A DNA stretch of 64,000 bases, taken from Clostridiaceae bacterium (GTDB lineage: Bacteria; Bacillota; Clostridia; Lachnospirales; Lachnospiraceae). The notes under the pieces were generated by a model. It ran no database searches, was not told where the DNA came from, and worked only from the letters and a program-made list of their open reading frames with translations. The stretch lies in the NCBI GenBank assembly GCA_009911305.1, contig QXXC01000011.1, forward strand, positions 1-64,000. Direction: 5' to 3'. Shown piece after piece: positions 25,893 to 34,019 of this stretch. Each line of letters starts with the position of its first letter. The stretch's first letter is position 1. The position numbers and the translations under genes are program-made.

Positions 25893-25959
25893 GGCGCGGC
25901 AGTCCGGGATTTGTGACTTTTGCTGCGCTTTTTCTGCGGTTTATACGCATGGCAAAATC

Positions 25960-26011
25960 GTGTTACGGGGCATAGCCGGCAGGGGGGTGAAACCGTAACG
26001 GACCGTAACAC
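25960..26011 (+). repeat. GTTACGG...CCGTAAC repeat, copy A
   Basis: GTTACGG (25962-25968) faces CCGTAAC (25993-25999), with a second CCGTAAC at 26003-26009. The inner text CCGGCAGGGG followed by a 6-7 base spacer and CCGTAA recurs at about 36575-36597 and 42717-42739, each time upstream of a plus-strand gene. Confidence 0.55.
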
Positions 26012-26038
26012 AAAACACGGGGGAAGCGCTCATATAAC

Positions 26039-26067
26039 TTGACAGATCATGCCATGAATGTTAAAAT
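26039..26067 (+). promoter_or_regulatory. Putative promoter of the EAL gene
   Basis: TTGACA (26039-26044) and TAAAAT (26062-26067), spacer 17 bases. The leader then runs about 95 bases and contains a run of ten G residues (26145-26154) directly before the ribosome site. Confidence 0.65.
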
Positions 26068-26167
26068 TTATATATTATAGATGTGGTGCCGGAATCAGGA
26101 AATGAACAGGCTGTTTGGGACGCGTGACGGCGTGTGAAACAGCCGGGGGGGGGGTAAGGAGGATTTT

Positions 26168-27949
26168 ATGGCCGAATGGATAGATCCGGGCATTGAACAG
26201 GAGAAGAAGCAGGACGAGCTGGAGGAATTAAAGGAACGCCTTATTCTTCAGCAGACCGCTTCCTTTACTGTGGAGTACGATTTAAAAAACAGGAAATTTT
26301 ATATTGATCCATCCTATAAAAATTATATAAGAGAAGATTGGGAACAGGACTTTATAAGAAGTAAGGAGATGGGGAGAGCGCACCGCAGGGCCGTGTTGCG
26401 TCAGGATCATGAGATGCTGGACGCCTTTTTTGATTTTTCGGATTTGAAGGCAGGGGATCGGCGGATCGGTAAGGCGAGATTCCGCATCGACAGGCATCGG
26501 TTCGAGTGGTTCCGGATGTCGCTGGTCTGCGAGGGCGACGCGAAGGGGGAGCCGGAGCGGGTGGTGATTACCTTTTCCAATGTTCAGAGGGAGATTGACG
26601 CCATGGAGAAGGTGGAATTTTTGCTGTCCCAGGATCCGCTGACACATCTGCCGAACCGCAGTATTTTTATCAGAAAGACGCAGCAGATGCTTAAGGATAA
26701 CCCAAAGACGCTTTATGCGTTTATTCAGATGGATGTGGACAAATTCCACATGGTGAACCAGTTTTTCGGGTCCAAAGAGGGCGACAATATTCTGCGGTAT
26801 CTCGGTGTTAAGATACAGGAATGCATGGAGGCAATGGGGGGATGTACATATTGCCGGGTTTCTTCCGATACATTCTGCCTGTGCATGCCGGACGAACAGG
26901 AGTGGATTGATGAGTCGGTTGAGTATATCCAGTCATCCCTGCGCTCCTATCCGATCCGTTTTGAGACAACGATGTCCTTTGGCGTATACAAGATGACAGA
27001 GCGCGATCATAAGAAAAACGAGTCGGTTGAGACGATGATGGATCGGGCGAGGGCGGCCCAGAGGACGGTCAAGGGCAATTATTTGAAGCGCGTCGCGGTG
27101 TATAATGAGGAGTTCATGCGCCAGGAAGAGATGGAGCAGATGATTGTGTCCGAGATGAAGCAGGCCCTGCGGGAGGAGCAGTTCAAGGTTTATCTGCAGC
27201 CGAAGTGCGATATGGAGACGGGCCGCATCATCGGTTCGGAGGCCCTGGTGCGCTGGCATCACCCGAAGCACGGGATGATCTCCCCCGGGAAGTTTGTTCC
27301 GATTTTTGAGCGCAACGGATTCATCTCAGAGGTGGATTATTATGTGATGGAGAACACATGCAAGACCATCCGCCGCTGGCTGGACGAGGGCTTTCCCGTG
27401 GAACCGATATCGGTCAACGTATCCAGGATGGATATGTACAACCCAAGGCTGATGGAGAACATCAGGGACTGCGTGAGCAAGTACAGGGTTCCGCATGACC
27501 TGATTGAATTTGAACTGACAGAGAGCGCATTTGTATTTGACAACGCTCAGCTCACCCACCTGGCGGAACGGCTTCAGGAAAACGATTTTGCGGTGCTGAT
27601 GGATGATTTTGGAAGCGGATATTCGTCCCTGAATTCTCTGCGGGAGATTTCCGTCGATATCCTGAAGATTGATTTGAAGTTTCTGCCGCAGAAGCGGGAG
27701 GACACGCGCGCGAATGTGATCTTAAGCTGCATTATCGACATGGCGAATAAGCTGGGGCTGGAGGTCATCGTAGAAGGGGTGGAGAATATTTCGCAGGTAA
27801 AGTTCCTGCTTTCGATCGGCTGTAAAAATGCGCAGGGCTTTTATTTCCACCGCCCGATGCCGATCGATGAGTTTGAGAAATGCATGAAGGCAGAGCCGGT
27901 GCCGATCTCCATGCGGGAACGGTATCGTGCGTTCAGAAAACAGCGGTAA
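26168..27949 (+). CDS. EAL-domain c-di-GMP phosphodiesterase with degenerate GGDEF
   Basis: A 593-residue cytoplasmic signalling protein. Residues about 1-150 form a PAS-like sensor region; residues about 150-310 are GGDEF-like (DPLTHLPNRSIF, then QMDVDKFHMVNQFFG), but the active-site loop reads VSSDT rather than GGDEF, so cyclase activity is not expected. The C-terminal EAL domain looks complete: EAL at residue 358 (SEALVRWHHP), NVSRMD, ELTES, MDDFGSGYSSL, DILKIDLKF and EVIVEGVEN. It should hydrolyse c-di-GMP to pGpG, perhaps with the GGDEF part as a GTP sensor. GTAAGGAGG precedes the ATG. It leads a possible operon with the CheY-like and CheC-like genes. Confidence 0.92.
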   Translation: MAEWIDPGIEQEKKQDELEELKERLILQQTASFTVEYDLKNRKFYIDPSYKNYIREDWEQDFIRSKEMGRAHRRAVLRQDHEMLDAFFDFSDLKAGDRRIGKARFRIDRHRFEWFRMSLVCEGDAKGEPERVVITFSNVQREIDAMEKVEFLLSQDPLTHLPNRSIFIRKTQQMLKDNPKTLYAFIQMDVDKFHMVNQFFGSKEGDNILRYLGVKIQECMEAMGGCTYCRVSSDTFCLCMPDEQEWIDESVEYIQSSLRSYPIRFETTMSFGVYKMTERDHKKNESVETMMDRARAAQRTVKGNYLKRVAVYNEEFMRQEEMEQMIVSEMKQALREEQFKVYLQPKCDMETGRIIGSEALVRWHHPKHGMISPGKFVPIFERNGFISEVDYYVMENTCKTIRRWLDEGFPVEPISVNVSRMDMYNPRLMENIRDCVSKYRVPHDLIEFELTESAFVFDNAQLTHLAERLQENDFAVLMDDFGSGYSSLNSLREISVDILKIDLKFLPQKREDTRANVILSCIIDMANKLGLEVIVEGVENISQVKFLLSIGCKNAQGFYFHRPMPIDEFEKCMKAEPVPISMRERYRAFRKQR

Positions 27950-28021
27950 AGTTTCAGGCAGTGAAAAGGCGGCAGCAAAGACATGCCGGATGCTGCGAGA
28001 CGTGCGGAAGGAGCATGGGTT

Positions 28022-28390
28022 ATGGGTGATTTGATTCTGGTAGTGGACGATGCGAAATTTGCAAGGCTCCTGGAAAAGCGGACGCTGCGCAACGGCGGAT
28101 ATGAGAATATTATTGAGGCGGCCACAGCAAAGGAGGCGTTCGAGCTTTTTGTGGAGAAAAAGCCGGAGCTCGTGCTTTTGGACATTACACTGCCGGATAA
28201 TACAGATCTGACGCTTTTGAAAAAAATGCTGGCTGAAAATCCGAAGGCAAAGATCATTATGAACACAGCGATTGGGCAGGAACTGATTATTATGGACGCG
28301 ATGAAGGCGGGGGCAAAGGACTTTATCGTGAAGCCATTTGAGGAAAAGGCGTTTCTGAATACCGTAACGAGAGTGCTGGAGTCGGAATAG
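28022..28390 (+). CDS. CheY-like stand-alone response regulator
   Basis: A 122-residue single receiver domain. The acid pocket is VVDDAKFAR, the phosphoacceptor Asp is in LVLLDITLP, the switch Thr in MNTAIG and the conserved Lys in DFIVKPFEE. There is no output domain, so it must act by binding another protein. GGAAGGAG lies before the ATG at 28022. The next gene encodes a CheC-type phosphatase, its likely partner; no chemoreceptor or CheA kinase is in the window. Confidence 0.92.
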   Translation: MGDLILVVDDAKFARLLEKRTLRNGGYENIIEAATAKEAFELFVEKKPELVLLDITLPDNTDLTLLKKMLAENPKAKIIMNTAIGQELIIMDAMKAGAKDFIVKPFEEKAFLNTVTRVLESE

Positions 28391-28447
28391 GGTGAAGCGT
28401 CTGCCGGACGGGGCGTGTGCGGCGCAGCCGACGGCGGGGAGGAGAAG

Positions 28448-29098
28448 ATGAGGATGTTTGATCAGGATGGGAACCTGGATGCGGATATCCAGGATGCGCT
28501 TTATGAAGTAGGCAATGTGGGCCTTGGCATGGCCAGTATTACGATTGGACAGATCCTTGGCATGCGGGTGCTTCTGGAGTCCCCGCTTGTCGTGCCGCTG
28601 GAGAGCAGCGAGATCGAGAAATACGTTGTGGATGTGGTATCCCCAAAAGGGCACACAAAATTCGGCTTTTTTATGGAATTTCAGGATCAGATGCAGGGTA
28701 TGCTGCTGCTGATCATTGACCGCGATTTTATCCTCAAGGTGATTGAAAAGATGACAGGGCGCGTATTTGAGGGCGATGATATTCTGGATGACGAGGTGAA
28801 TTTCTCAGCTATTTCGGAGTTTGCGAATATGATTGCCGGGGCTTACATGAAGGCGATCGGAAGCTATACGGGGATACGGATCTATTTATCTCCGGTGACG
28901 GCGAACATCGGCAAGGGGATAAGCCTTTTAAAGGATGCGGTGGAACGGCTGAGCTGTGTGTGCGACAGGGCGATCTGCGTGAAGACGGATTTTGTCCTGT
29001 CAGGCGAAGACGGCGGGAAGGTCGGGAATTCCGGCCAGGTTATCATGATGCCGGGCCAGGATTCGGTGGCAACGCTGATGGAAGCGCTTGGAATGTAG
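28448..29098 (+). CDS. CheC-family phosphatase
   Basis: A 216-residue protein with both CheC active-site signatures, each of the form (D/S)xxxExxN: DALYEVGN near residue 17 and SAISEFAN near residue 122. CheC proteins dephosphorylate CheY-P; the receiver 57 bases upstream is the obvious substrate. A GGGGAGGAG ribosome site precedes the ATG at 28448. No chemotaxis operon surrounds it, so the pair may serve c-di-GMP or adhesion control rather than flagella; that is inference. Confidence 0.88.
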   Translation: MRMFDQDGNLDADIQDALYEVGNVGLGMASITIGQILGMRVLLESPLVVPLESSEIEKYVVDVVSPKGHTKFGFFMEFQDQMQGMLLLIIDRDFILKVIEKMTGRVFEGDDILDDEVNFSAISEFANMIAGAYMKAIGSYTGIRIYLSPVTANIGKGISLLKDAVERLSCVCDRAICVKTDFVLSGEDGGKVGNSGQVIMMPGQDSVATLMEALGM

Positions 29099-29119
29099 GG
29101 CGCGGTTCTCAAACAATGA

Positions 29120-29152
29120 GGAAAGCCTTTCACCGGTGGAGAAAGGCTTTCC
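29120..29152 (+). terminator. Hairpin after the CheC-like gene
   Basis: GGAAAGCCTTTC (29120-29131) pairs perfectly with GAAAGGCTTTCC (29141-29152). No T-run follows directly, so termination is plausible but not certain. The rest of the 361-base gap holds a promoter and a leader. Confidence 0.5.
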
Positions 29153-29300
29153 GGCTGCGGGGCCGGACGAGACGGCAGGTGGAGAATCCTGAGAGGCAGG
29201 GTTCTTTTTTTATGCGCAGGCCCGTGCAGAGGAATATGCCGCTGAAACGGCTTTTCAGAAAAGTTAAAAGAAATTTCACAAAATAACCGCTGGAAGTTTA

Positions 29301-29329
29301 TTGGCATTTCACTCTATTTATGATAGAAT
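29301..29329 (+). promoter_or_regulatory. Promoter of the first SH3-NlpC gene
   Basis: TTGGCA (29301-29306) and TAGAAT (29324-29329) with a 17-base spacer, about 130 bases before the start codon. Confidence 0.65.
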
Positions 29330-29459
29330 GAAAACTGCACAATTTTGTCAGTGCTGGAAAGAATCAAAGGATCATGCAGGAAACCTTGCAGAAACTGGTG
29401 CAATCGTTCAGGTCATCTGAGCCGTTGCGCGACTGTATTACAGAATGGAGAATTCCGGA

Positions 29460-31058
29460 ATGCTTGAAGAGAAAAAAGAGGATTTTGCAAATAAACTGAA
29501 CCGTTCCAGGCGCAGGAGAGGCGGGGGCGATTATCGGGCGTACATTCTTATTGCGGCCGGGGCGGCTTTGCTGATCGGAAGCGCGGTGTTTGGCGGCCTT
29601 CATTTAAAGAACCGGGAGACGGCGAATGTCGTGACCGAACCGTCAGAGGAGACAGAGAAGGAGAGCGCCGGGGAGACGGAGGCAGGAGGCGCGCAGCCGG
29701 CGCTTTCCCCTGAAAAGACGGCGGCGCAGATTGAGGAGGACGCGAAGGCGGCGGTGGTGGATTCCTACCAGAATCTTGGAATCATCCAGGTCAGCGGTTA
29801 TCTGAATATGCGTGAGAGCGCCAGCAGGAATGCGGATATTATCGGAAAGCTGCTGGGCGACAGCGCGTGTGAGATTGTGGATGATTCCACAGAAGGATGG
29901 TATCAGGTTACGTCAGGCGGCCTGACGGGCTATATCAGCTCAGAATTTGTCTTAAGAGGCGATGAGGCCCGGGCGCGCGCGATGGAGCTTGTGGCGCCGC
30001 GCGCGGTTGTGACCGTGAACGCGCTGAATATCCGTACTGAGCCGTCCACGGACGCGGACGTGGTGGGGCAGGCTCTGAGAAATGAGCGCTATATCGTCGA
30101 GGAAGAGGCGGCGGACGGATGGCTGAAGATTCAGACAGGCTATATCTCCTCGGATTTTGTGGAGATCCGCTATGCCCTGAATGAGGCGCGCAAGCTGGAC
30201 ATGCGCTCCATGGTTTTGAACCTGTATGAGAATATCGGCATATCCAGCGTGGACAGCTATTTGAATGTCCGTGAGGAGCCGAGCGAGGACGGGAAGATTA
30301 TCGGAAAGATGACGAGTAAGTCGGCCGGTGAGATCCTGGAAAAAAGCGAGGACGGCGCGTGGTATAAGATCCATTCCGGCCCGGTGACCGGCTATGTGAA
30401 GGCGGAGTACATCCTGACCGGCGACGCGGCGAAGGCGGAGGCGCTGGAGGTGGCGGAGCTGATGGCGATTGTGTCCACGGACCGCCTGAACGCCAGGACA
30501 GAGCCGTCCACGGAGTCCAATATCTGGACGCAGATTTCCAATAATGAGCGCTACGGCGTGCTCAGCCAGCAGGACGGCTGGGTGGAGATCGATCTGGACA
30601 GCTCGACTGCCTTTGTGTCCACGGATTTTGTGGATGTGCGCTATGCGCTTCCGGAGGCGATCAAGTTCAGCCCGCTGGATGAATCACAATCCCTGCGCAG
30701 CCGGATGGTCAACTATGCGCTGCAGTTTGTGGGGAACCGCTATGTATGGGGCGGTAACGATCCGCATACGGGGGCAGACTGCTCCGGTTTTGTAAAATAC
30801 GTTTACAGCCATGTGGCCGGCGTTACTTTAAACCGTGTGTCGCGGGATCAGGCCAGACAGGGCAAGCAGATAAAATCTTCGGATATGCGGCCCGGCGATC
30901 TGATCTTTTATACGAGCAGCAAAGGCGTGGTCAACCATGTTGCGATGTATATCGGCAACGGCCAGATCGTACACGCAGCCAGCAGGCGGAGCGGAATCAA
31001 GATTTCGACCTGGAATTACCGGAATCCGTACCGGATTGTCAATATGCTGGGGGATTAG
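29460..31058 (+). CDS. SH3-repeat NlpC/P60 peptidoglycan hydrolase (first of two paralogues)
   Basis: A 532-residue cell-surface enzyme. A single hydrophobic segment near residues 22-42 (AYILIAAGAALLIGSAVFGG) is a signal anchor; an acidic linker follows. Four bacterial SH3 repeats come next, marked by YLNMRESAS, LNIRTEPSTD, YLNVREEPSED and LNARTEPSTE, and should bind the wall. The C-terminal NlpC/P60 domain has its catalytic Cys at 441 (GADCSGFVKYVY) and His in VVNHVAMYIGNG; it cuts D-gamma-glutamyl bonds in stem peptides. The ATG at 29460 has GGAG 9 bases upstream; the ATG at 29445 lacks a site. The next gene is a close paralogue. Confidence 0.92.
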   Translation: MLEEKKEDFANKLNRSRRRRGGGDYRAYILIAAGAALLIGSAVFGGLHLKNRETANVVTEPSEETEKESAGETEAGGAQPALSPEKTAAQIEEDAKAAVVDSYQNLGIIQVSGYLNMRESASRNADIIGKLLGDSACEIVDDSTEGWYQVTSGGLTGYISSEFVLRGDEARARAMELVAPRAVVTVNALNIRTEPSTDADVVGQALRNERYIVEEEAADGWLKIQTGYISSDFVEIRYALNEARKLDMRSMVLNLYENIGISSVDSYLNVREEPSEDGKIIGKMTSKSAGEILEKSEDGAWYKIHSGPVTGYVKAEYILTGDAAKAEALEVAELMAIVSTDRLNARTEPSTESNIWTQISNNERYGVLSQQDGWVEIDLDSSTAFVSTDFVDVRYALPEAIKFSPLDESQSLRSRMVNYALQFVGNRYVWGGNDPHTGADCSGFVKYVYSHVAGVTLNRVSRDQARQGKQIKSSDMRPGDLIFYTSSKGVVNHVAMYIGNGQIVHAASRRSGIKISTWNYRNPYRIVNMLGD

Positions 31059-31079
31059 AGCGTGTTTCAGACACGCTCT
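31057..31079 (+). repeat. AGAGCGTGT palindrome overlapping the stop codon
   Basis: AGAGCGTGT and ACACGCTCT flank TTCAG. It overlaps the TAG stop of the NlpC gene and lacks a T-tract. A near-identical sequence lies at 33889-33911, so it is a dispersed palindrome that may also act as a 3' end stabiliser. Confidence 0.65.
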
Positions 31080-31191
31080 GGGATAAAACAGACGCTATTA
31101 AAGAAGGAAAACGTGCAGTTCAGGCAGATCCGCGCCTGCTGTGCGATCGTATGAATACGCAGTGGCAGAAGAGAAGTTTGGAGGACAGAAG

Positions 31192-32916
31192 ATGGGACGG
31201 AGCCGCTCAAGGAAACAGACGGACAAAAAGGATCCGATGCGGTATTTCATGATGGCCGGTGTGGGCGTGATTGGGGTGCTGTTATGTATTGTGGCAGTTA
31301 AGCTGGCGAAGGGAGGGGCCTTCGCCGGGCCGGCCGCGGCCAGCCTGGAGACAGAGGCGCCGGAAAGCGAATCAGAGGCGCCTTCTGAGCCGGAGAGCGG
31401 GAGCGCTTTGCAGCCGGAGACGGAACCGGAGCCGACGCTGTCGGAAGAGGAACTGGCCCGGATTCAGGATGAGGAAGAGAAGAAGGCAGTGGTGGATTCC
31501 TATGCGAATATGGGCCTGGTTACGGTTTCCGGCTATCTGAATATGCGCGAGAGCGCCAGCAAGGACGCGAAGATCCTGGGAAAGCTTCTGGGAGGCAGCG
31601 CGTGTGAGATTGTGGACGACTCGACAGAAGGGTGGTATCTGGTCAGCTCAGGCGGCCTGACGGGCTATATCAGCTCCGAGTTTGTCTTAACCGGGGAGGC
31701 GGCCAGGACAGAGGCCTTTGAGCGGGTGGAGAAGATGGCGGTCATCACAGCCGACAAGCTGAATGTGCGCAGCGAGCCGAATCAGGACGCACAGGTTGTG
31801 GAGCAGGTGGTGCATAATGAGCGCTACCGCATTTTAGGACGGCAGGACGGATGGATTCAGATCAGCGACGGCTATATTTCAGAAGATTTCGTGGAGGTGC
31901 GCTATGCTCTGAATGAGGCGAGAAAGCTGGATCTGAAGACCATGGTCCTCAACATGTACGATCGGATTGGTATTTCCAATGTAAATAATTATCTGAATAT
32001 CCGCGAAGAGCCGAACGAGGACGGGAAGATCATCGGAAAGATGACCAGCAAGTCAGCCGGCGAGATCCTGGAGACGACGGAGGACGGACAGTGGCACAAG
32101 ATTAAGTCCGGCCCTGTAACCGGCTATGTAAAGTCTGAATTCATCCTCACCGGGGACGCGGCCAAGGCAGAGGCGCTGGAGGTGGCGGAGCTGATGGCGA
32201 TTGTGTCCACAGACCGCTTAAACGCCAGGACCGAGCCGAATACCGATTCGCCGATCTGGACCCAGATCTCCAACAGCGAACGGTATGCGGTTTTAAAGCA
32301 GACGGACGGCTGGGTGGAGATTGAGTTAGATACTACCAGCGCCTATGTGGCCACGGATTTTGTGGATGTGCGCTATGCGCTCAATGAGGCGATTCAGTTT
32401 ACGCCGATCGAGGATATCCCGGAGCCGGCCGCTGCCAATGGAAGCAACTCCGGCAGCACGAATAAGGGCAGCACAGGAAATAAGGGAAATAATAAAGGGA
32501 ATAATAAGGGAAGCGGCGTGGGCAATACGCCGGGCAACGCGCCCGCGGGCTCCAGGCGCACGCAGATTGCCAATTATGCGACTCAGTTCCTGGGAAATCC
32601 ATACGTATGGGGCGGCACAAGCCTCACAAACGGAGCGGACTGCTCGGGCTTTACGATGTCCGTCATGTCGCACTTCGGCGTCAGCCTTCCGCATCACTCC
32701 GGTTCCCAGGCCGGCGCAGGGCGTTCCATCAACTCCTCAGAGATGCGGCCCGGCGATCTGATCTTTTACACGAACAGCGGCGGCACGATCAACCATGTGG
32801 CGCTCTATATCGGCAACGGCCAGGTATGCCATGCCTCCAACGCAAGGGACGGAATCAAGATTTCAACGTGGAATTACCGCACGCCGGCCAAGATCGTGAA
32901 TGTGCTGGGAGATTGA
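31192..32916 (+). CDS. SH3-repeat NlpC/P60 peptidoglycan hydrolase (second paralogue)
   Basis: A 574-residue paralogue of the gene before it, with the same order: N-terminal anchor (FMMAGVGVIGVLLCIVAV), acidic Pro/Glu linker, four SH3 repeats, NlpC/P60 domain. Long segments are identical to the first copy, for example EALEVAELMAIVSTDRLNAR. It differs by a Gly/Asn/Lys-rich spacer (about residues 416-450, repeats of NKGN) before the catalytic domain, whose Cys is at 484 (GADCSGFTMSVM). GGAGGACAG precedes the ATG at 31192; an earlier in-frame start is rejected. It is probably a tandem duplication with a more flexible enzyme reach. Confidence 0.92.
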   Translation: MGRSRSRKQTDKKDPMRYFMMAGVGVIGVLLCIVAVKLAKGGAFAGPAAASLETEAPESESEAPSEPESGSALQPETEPEPTLSEEELARIQDEEEKKAVVDSYANMGLVTVSGYLNMRESASKDAKILGKLLGGSACEIVDDSTEGWYLVSSGGLTGYISSEFVLTGEAARTEAFERVEKMAVITADKLNVRSEPNQDAQVVEQVVHNERYRILGRQDGWIQISDGYISEDFVEVRYALNEARKLDLKTMVLNMYDRIGISNVNNYLNIREEPNEDGKIIGKMTSKSAGEILETTEDGQWHKIKSGPVTGYVKSEFILTGDAAKAEALEVAELMAIVSTDRLNARTEPNTDSPIWTQISNSERYAVLKQTDGWVEIELDTTSAYVATDFVDVRYALNEAIQFTPIEDIPEPAAANGSNSGSTNKGSTGNKGNNKGNNKGSGVGNTPGNAPAGSRRTQIANYATQFLGNPYVWGGTSLTNGADCSGFTMSVMSHFGVSLPHHSGSQAGAGRSINSSEMRPGDLIFYTNSGGTINHVALYIGNGQVCHASNARDGIKISTWNYRTPAKIVNVLGD

Positions 32917-32941
32917 TAAGAATTTAAAAGAAACGGCAAAG

Positions 32942-32990
32942 ACGCCGGCTGCGCCAACCGCGGCAGAGCGGGGCTGCAGCCGGCGTTTTT
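32942..32990 (+). terminator. Terminator after the NlpC pair
   Basis: ACGCCGGCTGC (32942-32952) pairs perfectly with GCAGCCGGCGT (32976-32986), followed by TTTTT. Confidence 0.85.
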
Positions 32991-33102
32991 ATCTGCGGAT
33001 CAGGCCATACAGACCATATTTATGTATATTTTAGCCTCAAACGCGTCAAAATAGGAAAAGACGATAACAGCGCAATGAAAACAGGAGGTTAAGGAGGTTA
33101 TT

Positions 33103-33783
33103 ATGGCCAGAAATGGGGATACAAAGGCAGAGCGCGATAAGGAAGAGCGCATCCGGGAAACCGGGCAGCTTGAGCTTGAGGGCACAGGAAGCCATATCCA
33201 TCTGCTGTCCATCATCGGCGAGATCGAGGGGCATGAAAACCTGTCCGGTTCCACTAAAACCACGAAATATGAGCACATCCTGCCAAAGCTTGCAGAGATT
33301 GAAGACAACAAAGACATTGAAGGCGTTCTGGTTCTGATCAATACCGTAGGCGGCGATGTAAGCTGCGGGCTCGCCCTTGCGGAAATGATCGCATCCTTAA
33401 GCAAGCCCACTGTCTCACTGGTCATCGGCGACAGCCACTCCATCGGGGTTCCTCTGGCTGTGGCAACCGACTACTCCTTCATCGTACCCACAGGAACCAT
33501 GATGGTCCATCCGGTCCGTATGACGGGCTTGGTGATCGGGGCAGTGCAGACCTACGACTATTTTGAAATGATCCAGGACCGAATCTTGAGCTTCGTCTCC
33601 GGACATGCGAATATCAGCTACGAGCGCTTAAAGGGCCTGATGCTGAACACAGAAATGATGACCAAGGATTTGGGAACCGTCCTGGTGGGAGAGGACGCCG
33701 TGAAGGAAGGGCTGATCAATGAGGCTGGCGGAATCAGGGAAGCGCTGGGGAAACTGAAATCGATGATAGAGACACAGGGCTAG
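33103..33783 (+). CDS. ClpP-class serine protease, TepA-like
   Basis: A 226-residue cytoplasmic member of the ClpP/crotonase fold related to Bacillus TepA (translocation-enhancing protein) and SppA. The core shows VLVLINTVGGDVSCGLALAE, the nucleophile Ser in GDSHSIGVPLAVA and the His in MMVHPVRMTG. There is no signal peptide or transmembrane helix. In Bacillus the homologue has been linked to spore formation and export; a role here is inferred. AAGGAGGTTATT precedes the ATG. Monocistronic between two intergenic regions. Confidence 0.88.
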   Translation: MARNGDTKAERDKEERIRETGQLELEGTGSHIHLLSIIGEIEGHENLSGSTKTTKYEHILPKLAEIEDNKDIEGVLVLINTVGGDVSCGLALAEMIASLSKPTVSLVIGDSHSIGVPLAVATDYSFIVPTGTMMVHPVRMTGLVIGAVQTYDYFEMIQDRILSFVSGHANISYERLKGLMLNTEMMTKDLGTVLVGEDAVKEGLINEAGGIREALGKLKSMIETQG

Positions 33784-34019
33784 TATATCAAACATTAAAT
33801 AACTCATAGTTTAATAATAACGTTATATATTGATTATACGTTGATAAAGAAATACAAAAATTATGAGTTATTTTATGAACGATGTACTAGAGCGTGTCTC
33901 AGACACGCTTCAGTCATACGCCATGGCATGAACAGCAGGATTTGGCGCCTGCTGTTCATGCCGATGACGTACCAATCCCTTTCACGCATCCCACGGCTTA
34001 CAGCCGCCATGGACATTTG
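33784..34019. other. Convergent gap with two hairpins
   Basis: This AT-rich gap lies between convergent genes. It contains AGAGCGTGT...ACACGCT at 33889-33911 and a 15-base perfect stem at 33925-33962 (GGCATGAACAGCAGG with CCTGCTGTTCATGCC). Neither has a strong T-tract, but both could end transcripts from either side. No gene is seen. Confidence 0.55.

Noticed and set aside
26640-26990. Active diguanylate cyclase in the EAL protein
   Set aside because: The GGDEF loop is replaced by VSSDT, so catalytic residues are missing; described as degenerate.
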